Positions 44,101 to 59,922 of a DNA stretch of 64,000 nucleotides are shown in pieces. Made by a program: the position numbers and the translations under genes. The stretch is from Dentipellis sp. KUC8613 (taxonomy: Eukaryota > Basidiomycota > Agaricomycetes > Russulales > Hericiaceae). Under the pieces are notes generated by a model. The model saw only the letters and a list, made by a program, of their open reading frames with translations, did no database searches and was not told where the DNA came from. Numbering within the stretch: the stretch's first letter is position 1; each line of letters begins with the position of its first letter. The stretch spans positions 124,001 through 188,000 of the forward strand of contig NSJX01000018.1 of assembly GCA_002286715.1 (NCBI GenBank). The letters are read 5' to 3'.

Positions 44101-45926
44101 ATGAACTCCTATGCGAAGCCTGCGCCGAGTCTCGTCCGCCACCTCCAAGGCACTCCGCTCAAGCCTCTCCAGCCTCTCCAGCCACCCCCACAGCTCCGCC
44201 GCCCGTCTCATCCTCTCCCCGCGCTCCCCACTCCCCTGCGCGCCCGTGGTGCCCTCCCGAATTTCACGCTCTCCACGCACTTTGTCCCCGCCGCCTTCCC
44301 GCGCTCGACTGCCCCGGGGATCCCATCCGCCCCCGCCCCTGCAGATGAATCCAAGGACGCGCGCAAGGCCCGCACTAGGAGGGAAGCTGAGGAGCTACAT
44401 GTGCGCTTTGAGCGGCATTATCACAGCGAGCGCCGGGACGGGGACCACGGAGACGAGGAGGTGCTGTGGAACGCGGTAAACCGTTTCGTGCGCGACGACG
44501 TCGCAGGCGCAGATGCGGGGCTCACGCTGTACTGCGCGCACGCGAACGGGCTCGTCAAGGAGGTGCGTGTGCCGGTGCCCATCCATGTGTGTTCACTAAT
44601 GCGGGCGCACAGACGTTCGAGCCGACCCTGCGCGAGCTCGTCAGGCGCGCAGAGGCGGAGGCGGGCTACCGCATCGACGAGATATGGCTTTTGGAAGCTG
44701 TCAACCAGGGCGACTCGGCGCTCGTGAACGGGTCGCGCTTGCCGACACTCTGTGCGTATGCGCGTTCTGCGTCGCGGAGACGCTGCAGCTGACGGACGTG
44801 CTTCCGATTTCAGTCGACTGGAAGGACCACACGCGGGACCACCTGAATTTCTTCTTGAATTACCTCCCGGAGACGGTGTCCGCGCAGCCGCTGCCGACGC
44901 TCCTCGAGCGCGTGCCGGATGCGGTGGCCGATGCGCGGCGTGTGAGGGGGTTCCCCCAGCGGAAGCTCGTCGCGATTGGGCACTCGCTAGGAGGCAGCAC
45001 ACTGTAAGTGTCGATTTTTATTTTATTTTGCAGCATTTTACTCTGAGGATGGACTACGTAGAGCACTCGCTGCGTACTACTACCCCGCCCTGTTCGCAGG
45101 GCTTGTGCTTGTCGACCCTGTGATTGCACCTGTGGGCCACGAGACGCATGCGCTCAAGATTGGCTACGCATCGGGCGCGCTCTCGCGGCGCGAGACATGG
45201 CCATCCCGGTAAGCTACACGTATTCTCCGTTCAAATACGCTTGTTTACGACGACTCTACGGACAGCGAGGAGGCGCACAAACTACTTCGCGCGTCGCCGT
45301 TCTTTGGCGCATGGGAGCCGGAGGTGCTGAAGCTGTACGTTGAGCACGGACTAACACCGGATGGGAGCGGCGTGAGGTTGAAGACGACAGGCTTCCAGGT
45401 GCGATTCGCCTGATACAGACCAGATGGCGCCGGCACTGACGATGCGGAACGCGGCAGGAAGCAGCGACGTTCGCCGATACGCTGACACGGCAGGAAGCGT
45501 GGACGGCGGTTGGGCAGATCGATGAGCGGATCCCGCTGAAATGGCTATGCGCGGAGACGGCAGCGAAGGGGTGCGTCGTGCGTCATGCGGGGTCGCGGAG
45601 ATGGGGAGATGCTGACTTTTGGCGACGGCAGGGTGCTGGGCGACGAGGAGATCGAGCGGCAGCGCGTGTGGCTGAGGCCAGAGAACGCGTCGAACGCGCG
45701 GGTGCCCGGTGCGGGCCACCTCGTAAGCTGCTTACCCGTCGGCGGGCGACGCGGAGCTGATATGCAGTGTTTTGCAGATTGTGCAAGAGCGGCCGAGGGA
45801 GCTTGGTAGGTCTTTGTGTTTGGGCTGGGTGGTACGATGCTGATGTGGTCCGGCCGTCGCGTCGCAGGTCAGGCGGTTCACGCGTTCTTGGTGGAAAAGT
45901 TTGGGATGCGGAAGGCGCTGCTGTAG
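44101..45926 (+). CDS. Alpha/beta-hydrolase (lipase/esterase-like)
   Basis: Serine hydrolase of the AB_hydrolase-1 type. After a Pro/Leu-rich N-terminus (PSLVRHLQGTPLKPLQPLQP) the core begins LTLYCAHANGLVKETFEPTL (oxyanion region), then IDEIWLLEAVNQGDSALVNG, VDWKDHTRDHLNFFLNYLPE, the nucleophile elbow LVAIGHSLGG, and ALFAGLVLVDPVI. Near the end, RVPGAGHLIVQERP provides the catalytic His. About eight introns; joins after VKE, GGST, CHL and REL are in frame. It ends KFGMRKALL, not a clear peroxisomal PTS1. Related fungal genes are annotated as peroxisomal Lpx1-like or toxin-biosynthesis Tri7-like. That naming is weak, and the true substrate is probably a lipid or ester. Confidence 0.82.
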
Positions 45927-46807
45927 GGCGGCGGATGTATTTGTGTATTGGACATATTGGATGGAACGAATTGGATTGCGGAATGAGTTGTATTGGCATG
46001 TGGTTCGAAGGGGGAGTCGGATCGGAGGGACGGGGCGGGAATTCAGCGTATCTGATGGGTGGATGGCATTTCGCCGCGTTGTTGCCCCAGGGCGCAGAGG
46101 GGGAGGCACCAGGAGGTGTACATGTCAATGTATGAGTCGAGGAGGAGGACGTGAGAGAAATGAGACTGGGGAGAGATGTGTTGAGGAGGACGAGGGGAGA
46201 TCATTTGCGCCAAGGAGACGGGGAAGAGAGGCCTCGAGTCGATAACCATATGTTCTTTTCCTTACGATAGAAGCGGTCCAGCCGGTCAACTCAGTGCGCT
46301 GGCGTGCTTGTTCCTCCGAGTCTCGTTTCCTCCTACTTATACCCCCCGCACGGCTTCACTGCGGGCACATCACGGCCCTTTCTTCGCGGTGCTCGGCGGC
46401 CCATGCATGCACGTTCGTCGACGTCGTGCGTAGAGACCCAGCTGAGGGGCCGTCCGGAAGACGTTTCGCGTTCTTGGAACGTGGCGCCGCGCAGGACGCC
46501 GACGCCGGGTTCGATGCTCGCAGGGGGCTCGCTGGGCACTGGCGCACGGCGCGCACGCAAGTTTGTGCTGGGCGACGGGGACGAGGAGCGGACGGTGCGA
46601 CGGCGGAGCGCGTACGGGTCGTTGTTGACGTTCGAGCGGATCGAGGAGGAAGGCGGGCCGCTCCAGGTCGATACACACACCGAGCCCGTATATAAAAGAC
46701 AACATCGTTCACGTCCTAACCTCGCCCGCTCAAACTCTGCCCCTCAGCTCCTCCTCATCTCCACCACCACAACACGCCCCTTCCACATCCTCCCCACTCC
46801 GATCCCC
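45927..46807. other. Intergenic: promoter region of UGP copy A
   Basis: G/A-rich first half, then a GC-rich segment where both strands stay open for over 100 codons. The plus-strand frame from 46304 is continuous with the UGP start but has no domain, and a TATA box lies inside it, so I treat it as untranslated. Confidence 0.5.
46689..46698 (+). promoter_or_regulatory. UGP1: TATA box of UGP copy A
   Basis: TATATAAAAG sits about 110 bp upstream of the ATG at 46808. It argues against translation from the long upstream open frame. Confidence 0.65.
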
Positions 46808-48930
<2,123 letters not shown>

Positions 48931-49755
48931 CTTACCACTCTCAGCATATTTTTCACCACGGACTCGGATTCCCTATTGTCTCTCGTTTCACTTGTGTCTG
49001 TCTACTTTCTGTGTACATTACTAATAGACTGGGCTTGGGTATACGCATACTCGGGTGCCTCCTGTCCTGGCCCGGCCCACGTACGGGACAGTACATACAT
49101 CCATAACTCTGCATTAGACGCACGGACGGTTTACTTTATGTCGGTCTCGATTATTTAGGTTTTTACGGTGATCAAGTACGAGCAGTTTCTTTACGTCTCG
49201 CAAATGTGTATTTTGGGTTTGGCCACTTGCATCAGTCCGCATACATATTTCTGATGCACTTCTTTGCCGCATGCATGTCAAGTTGACGTTGCATGCTGCG
49301 ACTCATTTACGTGTTTTGTCGCCCTGCGTGATACACTTGCCGACGTCTACGTCCCTGAATTCTGTCGGTCTGAGGGTCGATCCGGATTACGACGGATTGG
49401 TCTGGAATTCAGTATCTATCTGTGCGGGTCTACATTTGCTTTTTTTTTTCTAGCTACTCAACGTTTTCAATGTCCATGGGAAAAGAGTCCATTTGTGCAG
49501 CCGTGGCCAGCGACCACACAGCCCAGCATGACAAGGTGAAAAGTGCGAAGGAGGGGTGGATTCGGAGCAGGGCCACCTCGGATTGGTCCCTAGGACTGCG
49601 TGCGTCCCACGTGGCACAGTACGGTGCGGTTGTGGATATATGTGGGATTATGAAAATGAGGGTATCGGGTGAAGACAAGGCGAGAGCGAGATCTATGGTA
49701 ACGAGGGTGGACGGGAGAAAAAGCAAGAGGGGTGTTTTCTGGGACTTGCGCATGC
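48931..49755. other. Spacer between convergent UGP genes
   Basis: 825 bp containing the two 3' ends. T-rich stretches (for example T9 near 49441) could serve 3'-end formation. No gene recognised on either strand. Confidence 0.5.
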
Positions 49756-51888
<2,133 letters not shown>

Positions 51889-52015
51889 GGTGTTCGCGAA
51901 GGAGGACGCGAGGACGGACAAGCCACACCGCGCCAGACTTTATATTACCCGCCCGAGCCACGTGGGCCGCCCTCACGCCGGCCACCTCAAAGGCCCAGCC
52001 ACCAAATTTATTTAA

Positions 52016-52666
52016 ATGGCCACACACGAGCAAGCTCTCCGCGACCACCTCGCTCGTCTCAAAGCACAGCTCGCTGCTGACCGCGCTCAGGCCGCCGCAG
52101 ATGCTGCTCTCCAACGCGACCGCAGCGCACGCGCCGCCCTCGACAGACACCACCGCCTCGTTGCCCAGCTCACTGGCGTCGCTTCCCTCGTCGCAGGCCA
52201 GTCCAACGATATCAGCTCATGCACGGAGCAGATACACCGCGAGGCGTCTCTGACGGATCAGCGCCGCACAGAACAGGATGCAAAGCTCGACTCTCTTCAG
52301 GCCATGCTCGCACAGGTCCGTGAGGGCCAGGAAGCAGCCCGTGTCCGTGCTGAACAGCACACCAAGCCCGGTATGTGCACACGTCTCATCGTGCCCACCG
52401 GTCACATGCTAAACCGGCCAAGACGTAGACACGATGCTTCAGGAAATCAGGAAATACAACGCTGAACAGTCAGAGATCCTCGCGTCTCTCGCAAGCCGTA
52501 AGAACTCCAGTGGCCATATGCTGTTGCATTTCGATTCTGACGCGACACCGTGTCCTCAGAGCTCCAGGAAGACGCTCGCAGACGACACGAAGAGTTGCAG
52601 ACTTACTTGTTGGCCGGCGCTTCTGCACGGGAAAGCATGTCGTTCAGCATCAGTGACGAGTCGTAA
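52016..52666 (+). CDS. Small coiled-coil protein, unknown function
   Basis: Three exons give about 170 residues that are nearly all helical and charged. Exon 1 reads EQALRDHLARLKAQLAADRA then DRSARAALDRHHRLVAQLTG. The second exon adds TMLQEIRKYNAEQSEILASL, the third ELQEDARRRHEELQTYLLAG and ends SFSISDES. Heptad-like Leu/Ala spacing and many Glu/Arg/Gln predict a coiled coil. There is no signal peptide or membrane segment. Introns follow HTKP (phase 1) and LAS (phase 1); both joins keep frame, which supports a real gene. It shares a 127 bp divergent promoter with UGP copy B, though no functional link is implied. I do not recognise a family. Confidence 0.72.
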
Positions 52667-52905
52667 ATTCTTTGCTCGACATACTTGTACACGTGTATTA
52701 TACCATTTATTGTTGCTGTACAAACATCATGAATCTGATCGTCCAAGGGAATGGATTGTCATGTGCTTCCGGAGCTGATACCACGCCGCTGCGCCCGGTT
52801 AGCGAGTGGGCATACCACTAAAACTCACAAGTAAATGCCGCCTCGTTCACATCAACGTCGCTTCCGAACACGCTCTCAGCCGGACCATCCCATCCAAAGC
52901 TCAGA

Positions 52906-54410
52906 ATGGCTCCCCAGAACCTGACGGTTGCACCACAGGGCCCTGCGGACGAACAGTATAAACGCACCCTCGCACGAATTCAGAAGATTCAATCGCACCT
53001 CTCAGAATCGCCCAGGGGCGGCAGTCTCAAGGATAAGGTGTGCGTTATCACTGGCGCGGGATCTCTCAAAGGAATTGGGTGCGTGCAACACGTTGTTGCA
53101 GGCCGCTGTATTACGCTCATACAGACACAGTCGCGCATCCGCGTTGCTGTTCGCTCACGAGGGTGTGCTTCCGAACCAGTTTCTCGATAAAGATGTAGAC
53201 TCAACGTTGTCTCCATCTGTCTTCCAGGCGCTCGGCATCTGTATCTCATCGATTTCTCAGGAGACAACCTACCCGCCCTTGAGGCGACCATCGAGAAGAC
53301 GTACCCTGATGTGAAGGTACGGTCTGTATGAAACCTCCGCTGCCAGCCCCCTCTGATCTCCAGACAGGTGACCGCTCTCCAAGCTGACGCCGCAGACGAA
53401 GCGGCTATCTCAGGGATATGTGAACAGGCTCTCAAGGAAGAGGGCCGACTGGACGTCTTCTTCGCAAATGTAAGGCTCATTGCTTGTCGTGCTGGATGCA
53501 CCTGCTCACACGTGGCTCATTCAGGCCGGAATTGCGACTATCAACCGGATTGAGGATACCAGTGCTAAAGTGTTCAATGAAGTGATGAGGGTGAACGCAT
53601 TGTCGTGCGTCTCGTGCCACCATCGCAGTGCTTTTCAGTGTCACTCAGGCTTGCTTCTCCCGTGAAGGTGTTTCTTGGCCATTAAACACGCTTCCGCGGC
53701 AATGAAGAAGACCAACACTTCTCGCGGAAAAGCGGTCGGCGGCGGCAGTATCATACTTACAGCGTCTGGTAAGGAGTTTCTGCAGTATCCGACGAGGTTT
53801 CCCTGATATATATTCTTTAACAGTCGCAGGCATTGCGTCCGGCGCCGGATCGGTTGACTGTAGGTCTAATCCCGCTCTCTCTCCCTTGCATGCGAATTTC
53901 ACGATCTTCTTCAGACAGCGCTAGCAAGGCTGCGTGAGCTCCTTCTTTCACTTTCCTATTCCTGTACCTCATTCCTGCGGAAATTAGGGTGAATTCCATG
54001 GCCAAGACCAGTGCATGGCAGTTACAGAAGACCGACATCCGAGTCAATTCGATATGTCCTGGTCTTATCGAGACAGGCATGACCATTGGTACTTTTGACT
54101 ACGCCCGCCAGAGAGGAAACGCTGCCAAGATCGGCCAACTGAATCCGCTGGGAAGGTATGGCGTAGCTGAAGGTAAGCAAGGCGTCATCTCCGTTGCCGG
54201 CCTGTGTCATTTATACCACATCGTCTCGCAAGAACTGGCGCAAGTTGCCCTCTTCCTCGCATCAGGTATGTGCTGTTCGTCAAAAAAGAATATGCAGCCT
54301 CATAGTTATTGTATCGTATAGACAATTCTAGCTACGTGAATGGCCACAATTTTGTTGCGGATGGGGGTTTGTCGAGCTCCGTCCCAGTAGTTCCCGGCAA
54401 GCTCGCTTGA
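52906..54410 (+). CDS. Short-chain dehydrogenase/reductase (SDR)
   Basis: NAD(P)-dependent oxidoreductase of the classical SDR type. The cofactor site is KVCVITGAGSLKGIGRASAL (Gly-rich), and the Asp in HLYLIDFSGDN at the end of strand 2 favours NAD. Then come VTALQADAADEAAI, DVFFANAGIATINRIEDTSA, FNEVMRVNALS (catalytic Asn), GGSIILTASVAGIASGAGSV (catalytic Ser) and DYSASKAAVNSMAKTSAWQL with catalytic Tyr and Lys. DIRVNSICPGLIETGM and NSSYVNGHNFVADGGLSSS complete the fold. Tyr and Ser of YSASK are brought together only after splicing, since an intron splits the Tyr codon and another falls after AA. About nine introns. The C-terminus is VVPGKLA. Related fungal genes are annotated 3-oxoacyl-reductase-like; the substrate is unknown. 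Confidence 0.9.
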
Positions 54411-57400
54411 AGGAAAATGTCTTGTCGACGGACTCACGTCGTGAATTAAACAGTTTGCCACCAAGATCATTGTGTATAGCTATCTATATAGGAGGTTTCG
54501 AAGCTGTCGGGACATCATTTCTAATTTGATCCTTTCGATGTGTGGACATTGCAGCGCACGGGACGGAAATTTATCGCACGACCGAAATTGCAATGCATAT
54601 GCATCTAACAACAATGCGCTGATGGTACTGATGCCTAGAGGCGAGGTCGTAATTTCCGACACAGTGAACGGTGAAGGAACGGGATACTTGGCTGCCAATA
54701 TTCACGTGCCGGCAGATCGCAGCTGAGATCTGGAACTCCGCGAGCCTGCCCAATCTCAGTCGAACCCAAACGAAATGGCACAGATGCCCTGCCTCTGTGA
54801 TACAGGGGCATGTAGACATATTTGAAGGAAATTATGAGTATATAATAGTCAAGTAGGAAAGAGGAGACGCACCGGATTTGGTGGGGTCCAGAGGTCTGGG
54901 TTCGGCCGCCCTGGCGTAGTCCTGGCGGGGCTAGGAATTGGCGACGGTTCCGGGGCTGCAAAGGCAGATAGTGTAGCACGGTAGAGCTTTGCTATCTCGG
55001 GGCTCGCAACAACCCTTGTCGACGGTTCGACTTGACGGTGGCACTGGCCGTCGCCGATATTCGAATCCACAGAAAACTGGTGCCAGTTCTGACCGTCCGT
55101 CCGAGCAATAGTCACTGGTCAGATATAGCGTCTGGGAGGCGAGCTGAGTATGAGTAGGTCGAATTAACTACGAGAACGGAGGATGCCTCACCGAAGGATA
55201 CATCTCCGTTGATAGACTTTATCCATAACCTCCTGTGCGCCGCGCTAGCATCTCTGCCACCAATTCATGACATCCTCCTCGTAGTTGCTGCATGGCGGTG
55301 GCCATCTATGTCATGAAGCGGTCATCAAGAAAAGCGAGAGCAGAACATATGATAAACGCGTGCCGAAAGGGTGGAGGGAAGAAGCGAGACGCGCCGTGTA
55401 AACAGAAAGCGGCGAACTTGATTGTACGTACGGCAATATGGCCGGCGCTGACGGTTATAGAAACTTCTCAAGTTCATTAAACTTGGATGTCGTTGCCCTG
55501 ACTATTGGATCGTCTCCCCACCTCATCGTATGGACAAGTCGTACTATATACCAGTGTCAGTTCACTAAGCGCCATCCAGTCCAGGTCAGTGGGCTCGCTT
55601 CGTTGTTGACACTGCTGACTATTACGAGGTCTTGACTGCTCCTCATAAGGTCAAATTGTCCTTGGGATCACAGGGACACCGCAGAGCTTACAGCATGCCT
55701 CATTCTGCTTCGTCCCGATGACGAGTACACAGTAATCCTCTGGGCAATCACAAGGATCAAGGTGACAGTGTTTTGTCCACCATCTGCTGCATCCTAACAA
55801 ACGACAGCCCCAACAGTATTTGATGCCTCTTCCATTCCCATGGTATGGACTCTGACGGTGACCGCGATAGCATGATGACCATATGAAGTCCACTACCATG
55901 GGGAGAGAGGTCACCAAAGTTCCGCTCGGCTGACGTCTGTGAAATACGCAGTCAGATGAATGGCATGCCTTTGATTAAGGCAACAACGTTTTCGCGGCCA
56001 TGGACGGCACCATTTCATACACAGCGCATGCAGTTTGAACGAAAAGAATGTTGAAGAGCTCACCTCGCAGAGCGTCCTATAGGCCATTCAGGAAGTTGAC
56101 TTCGCGCTTCTCGAGGCAGATTTCTTGCAGAAGGGTCCGCATATCCGAGGAAAGGGGAGCTGTATGGCACTTGAGCCGTTGAGTGCAGGGACCAGGCTAG
56201 TTGCAAGCTGGAAACACTCCTGGACATGTGGGGGGGTTTTGTACCAATTTTTGCGGGCAATTTTGATGCCAGTGAGTTCATCATGAGGCGCACAATCGAT
56301 GCTATCGTGCGCATGGTCACTTACTGGCCGCTCAACAGTATCAGGGACGTACTCTTGCCCTAGGCCGACTCCGAAGGGCGCAACGAGTTATCACGATCAA
56401 TCGTTGGGAGAACACAAGGCTCCACATTCCGCGACGAATTTCTCCAGTTTGAAGCCAGCCACTCCGCTTTTAAGGGACGAGGGCATTGCAGGACGGGCAA
56501 CGCAACAAGCCGACCACTTACGGGGGAGTGCATGAGGCAATGATTCTCCGAAGATGAAGTCAAATTAACGGTCTGGGCAGATTATTCGATTTGGTTCAAA
56601 AAATCCCGAGGGTCGCTCTGATCTGTCCCTAGGCTTTTGACGGACCTTTCAATTCGTCGCCGCTCTTTTCGAATGCCCTCACCTTTCTTTCCGCATCGCG
56701 ACATTGTTTGTGAGCCCCCGAAACAAATACCGTGTTCCGCGTAGAGTCTGCGAGGAAGGGATTTCTCAGCCCGCTAATGCTTGCCCCTAATGTTGGACGA
56801 ACTCCGCTCTCGTGACGATCGGCCACGGAACATGCACCTGTCATTGTGGTCTTCAAGTCGAACAGGCAGTGCTTGAACGGGGTGCGCAGGTCAACGAGCC
56901 CACGATGGCAATGTTCAAGCAGGTGCGTGGATGCTCCTTGTCCACCTGATTTCCCCACTGAATGACGACCGCACAAGTTTCCACCCAGCGATTTGTCAAG
57001 CACTGATGATATGACGCCGCCTTCCCTGTCACTGTTCTTGTTGATACACCACTCCAAATGGGACGTTTCCCCTCGATTCCGACGTATGGATAGATCTCTT
57101 CGACAGCGGCACCGTCTCTGCCTATTGGGCTTTCCCCCCGTAATGCTTCCGCCTTGTCGGTCCCTCCTCGCTTATATCTAGACCCTTCGAAGACTTGATC
57201 CCGGTACTTCAAAGACCACAACGTCGGTGAACGATTTTCCATACTCAGGAAGCGAAATGAGCCATGGGTACTCTCTATCTACCCTGCCCCCGTCACATCT
57301 TCAGGTGTTTACAAGTTGCGGCAGGTGATCGTTCAACCTTAAGCTTGCATCGGACCCAAAAGTTGACAACCCCTTGCCCACAAGTCGGAGGAACCCTATG

Positions 57401-58261
57401 CCAACCAGCCAAGGCCCTGCGTACTCTAATCATCGACTTGATCGTGTTCTCTTTCGGCCAAAACATTGAAAATAATCGGAAAGGGAAGACAAGAATGTTT
57501 TGGGCCCTTGTCTATGTCCAACACGTTGGGTGATCTATCATGCTTCCCGAATGGGCGCCCTCGAGCAGCGTTGCCACCAGTCTTGAGTGTTCAGGTGACT
57601 ACAGTCTTCGACACCGAATTGGTCAGGCTATAGCCACTGCGCACGCCCTGAGCACGGTGCTTTTCAATCACCGAGGAGGTATTGTAATCGTGGATGAGAG
57701 ATGTCTCCGACCCGTTCCGAGGGTCCTCAGGCGAACGGGCAGGCATGATCGTTCAGTGAAGGCACCAGCATGCAGACAGGGTCCGGACAGACGGGCCTGT
57801 CATGTTGTCATCGTCCAGTGCGGTCAAGTTGTCGCTTCGAATCTGCGACACAGACCTGTTAACTCTATCTGTGTAGCTTATCACCTCGTGCGACGGACTT
57901 CTACTAAGACCCCTGCGCTTGGTCGAGTGATGAACCGCATATATATGTAACTACAAGGGTCTAGTCCTTGGACCGAAACGAACTGGTCTGGAACGCATCT
58001 AAATGTCCTTCTGTTCAGGCTCACTGGCATCAGCTTCTATGCAGACGGTGATGGATCAAGGAATACAATGTTTCATTCGTGCAGTTCTGCGAGCCTTGTT
58101 CGGCTGGAGGTCGTATTCATAGATAAAATTAGCACCAACGTGAATGTTTTACGCTTTTCGGACTGAACTTGACAGCTAGCTGATACTTTTGATAAGTGTA
58201 TGTACCTAAATAACACCATCTGAAGGGTATGCCTGGGAGAAGACAGTCGCTATTATTACAT
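54411..58261. other. Gene-poor 3.8 kb stretch
   Basis: Lower coding density than the rest of the window. Frames up to 140 codons exist on both strands, but no domain and no splice chain can be supported. One minus-strand frame at 55651-55917 is cysteine-rich (listed separately). I looked for retroelement motifs (RT YxDD, integrase zinc finger, transposase DDE) and terminal repeats and saw none by eye. Decayed mobile DNA remains possible. Confidence 0.45.
55651..55917 (-). CDS. Possible small cysteine-rich protein
   Basis: An 88-codon frame starting MVTSLPMVVDFIWSS with eleven cysteines: Y-C-W-G-C, L-L-G-C, H-C-H-L-D-P-C-D-C, D-Y-C, A-C-C-K-L-C. The density suggests metal binding or disulfides. 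There is no clear signal peptide, and no neighbour or splice site supports expression. It may be a chance frame or an exon of a larger gene. Confidence 0.2.
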   Translation of the reverse strand: MVTSLPMVVDFIWSSCYRGHRQSPYHGNGRGIKYCWGCRLLGCSRWWTKHCHLDPCDCPEDYCVLVIGTKQNEACCKLCGVPVIPRTI

Positions 58262-59776
58262 CTACTTAAGATCCACCAGCTTGCACTCTAAACAGTTCTG
58301 TAAGATACTGGGGAAGATCCATGGTGGGAACAACGTACCAAAAGTCAGAGTCGAGTTCGGTGGAATAGGTCCACTTTTGGAGCTACCATAGCCGAGCTTC
58401 GGCGGGATGACGAGCAGACGTTCGCCACCAGCTTGCATGCCCTGGATACCTTCGTCCCAACCTTGAAGAATGGTAATAAGATATTTATCATCAAACAAGT
58501 TGAATGTCGTACCTTTGATAACCTCACCCTTACCCAGCTTGAAAGTGAACTTAGGCAACAAAGTCAGTTTCGGCGCCACAATAGCAAATCACACCTATAA
58601 TAACTCACCGGCTTCCCTTTCGTGTTGGAATCGAACACCTTACCATTTTGGAGCTTCCCAATGTATCTCATAGATACAGTCTGACCCCGTTTGGCCTGCG
58701 GGCCAGTGCCGATCTTTACATCTTTGACCTTGAGACCCCCAGCCAGTTCCCTCGTAGCCGCCTTGTCGCCTGCACCTTCGCCCTTCTCTTTCTTCTCTTT
58801 CTTATCCTTCTTCTCTTTCTTCGCCCCCTCATTCGCCTTCGCGTCGGACTTTCCTTGGGTCCCAGAGGGTACTGCTGCGCCATTCTCCACCTTCAGCTTC
58901 TTGTTGGTCTTCTTTTGCTGCGCCTTAGATGATTTCTCTTCATCTACATCCATTGCTGCATTCGAATCCCGGTGGCGCTTCAATGACTTTGGGGCCTCGT
59001 CCTCGATTTCCTCGAAGCGGCTGGTCCACATATGTCAGTGCGAATTTAGTGGTCTCGATGACTGGGAACATACCTCGCATCGTCGTCGCTAGGAACGTCA
59101 AGCTCCTCCGGATCAATCTCCACATCTGAGCTGACATCACGAAGGTCGAAATCATCTTCATCTTCAGGCTCAGAGTCGTCGTTGAAGGGCACCTCAGGAG
59201 ATTGGTCTGAGTCAAAGCCACGCATAAACTTATGGACTGCAACAGCCGTCATGAAAACATACCAATGTAGTTTCCAGTCAGATACACAGTACTGGAAAAA
59301 ACGACCGAAATATGAGTCCGCAAGATTATTCGCCCGGAAATCGAACGCGTACTTTTTGCCGACAACCTCGAGAAGAAACTCTTCCTCGGATTCCAAAATA
59401 ACATCCACCGTGCATTGTTCGATCTTTGAGACGGAATTAGTACAAGTGGATCAGACCGAGTGATAGATCCCTACCTTTCCGGGAATTAACGAACACAAGA
59501 CTGTCATCGTTAAAGAATCCTCCGGCGCATCATCCTCCTCTTCATCCTCGTCCGCACCAACGCCAGGGCGGTTATAAATGAGCTTGACAGAGGTCCTCCC
59601 AGTTTCATCTTGAAGTTCGTCGCCAAGTGCAACGTTTGTTATCCTAATGTCCGCCTGGGGCACGACGGAGTACGGTTCGCCTGGGTTCACGGCAACGCTC
59701 CTGGAAAGCACATAAGAGGTGCGCATACGTGTCAAAAAAAAGCATCAACGTACCAGACAGCAACAGAAACTGTCAT
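58262..59776 (-). CDS. Nucleolar-type FKBP peptidyl-prolyl isomerase (Fpr3/Fpr4-like)
   Basis: Histone-chaperone-like prolyl isomerase of chromatin and nucleolus. The N-terminal nucleoplasmin-like domain begins [20 protein letters not shown], with [21 protein letters not shown] and [10 protein letters not shown]. An acidic tract ([20 protein letters not shown]) and a Lys-rich tract ([19 protein letters not shown]) follow. The C-terminal FKBP domain reads [72 protein letters not shown] and ends [10 protein letters not shown]. The V-I-x-G-W core of the drug/proline pocket is intact. Several introns; the joins used here restore [10 protein letters not shown] and FECKLVDLK, which confirms them. 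The start at 59776 is preferred over 59917, which would add an intron-like leader. Divergent from ARPC4, with 146 bp between starts. Confidence 0.92.
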
Positions 59777-59922
59777 ATTTGTGTGAGAAGGAGGGAACAC
59801 GCTTTTAGGTGAGACGCAAAGGTACTCTGGAGAGACGCGTCCAGAGGAAACTTTGACGCATATTACAGCGTCGTTTAGAACTCCGCTCCAAATAGCCTTG
59901 CCTCTGGTCACCACCATTCACC

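Noticed and set aside
46304..46807. In-frame N-terminal extension of UGP copy A (168 codons)
   Set aside because: A TATA box at 46689-46698 lies inside it, the extension has no similarity to UGP proteins, and copy B lacks it.
56629..57950. Possible mobile-element remnant in the gene-poor stretch
   Set aside because: No RT, integrase or transposase motif, no terminal repeats and no target-site duplication could be seen by eye; a database search would be needed.
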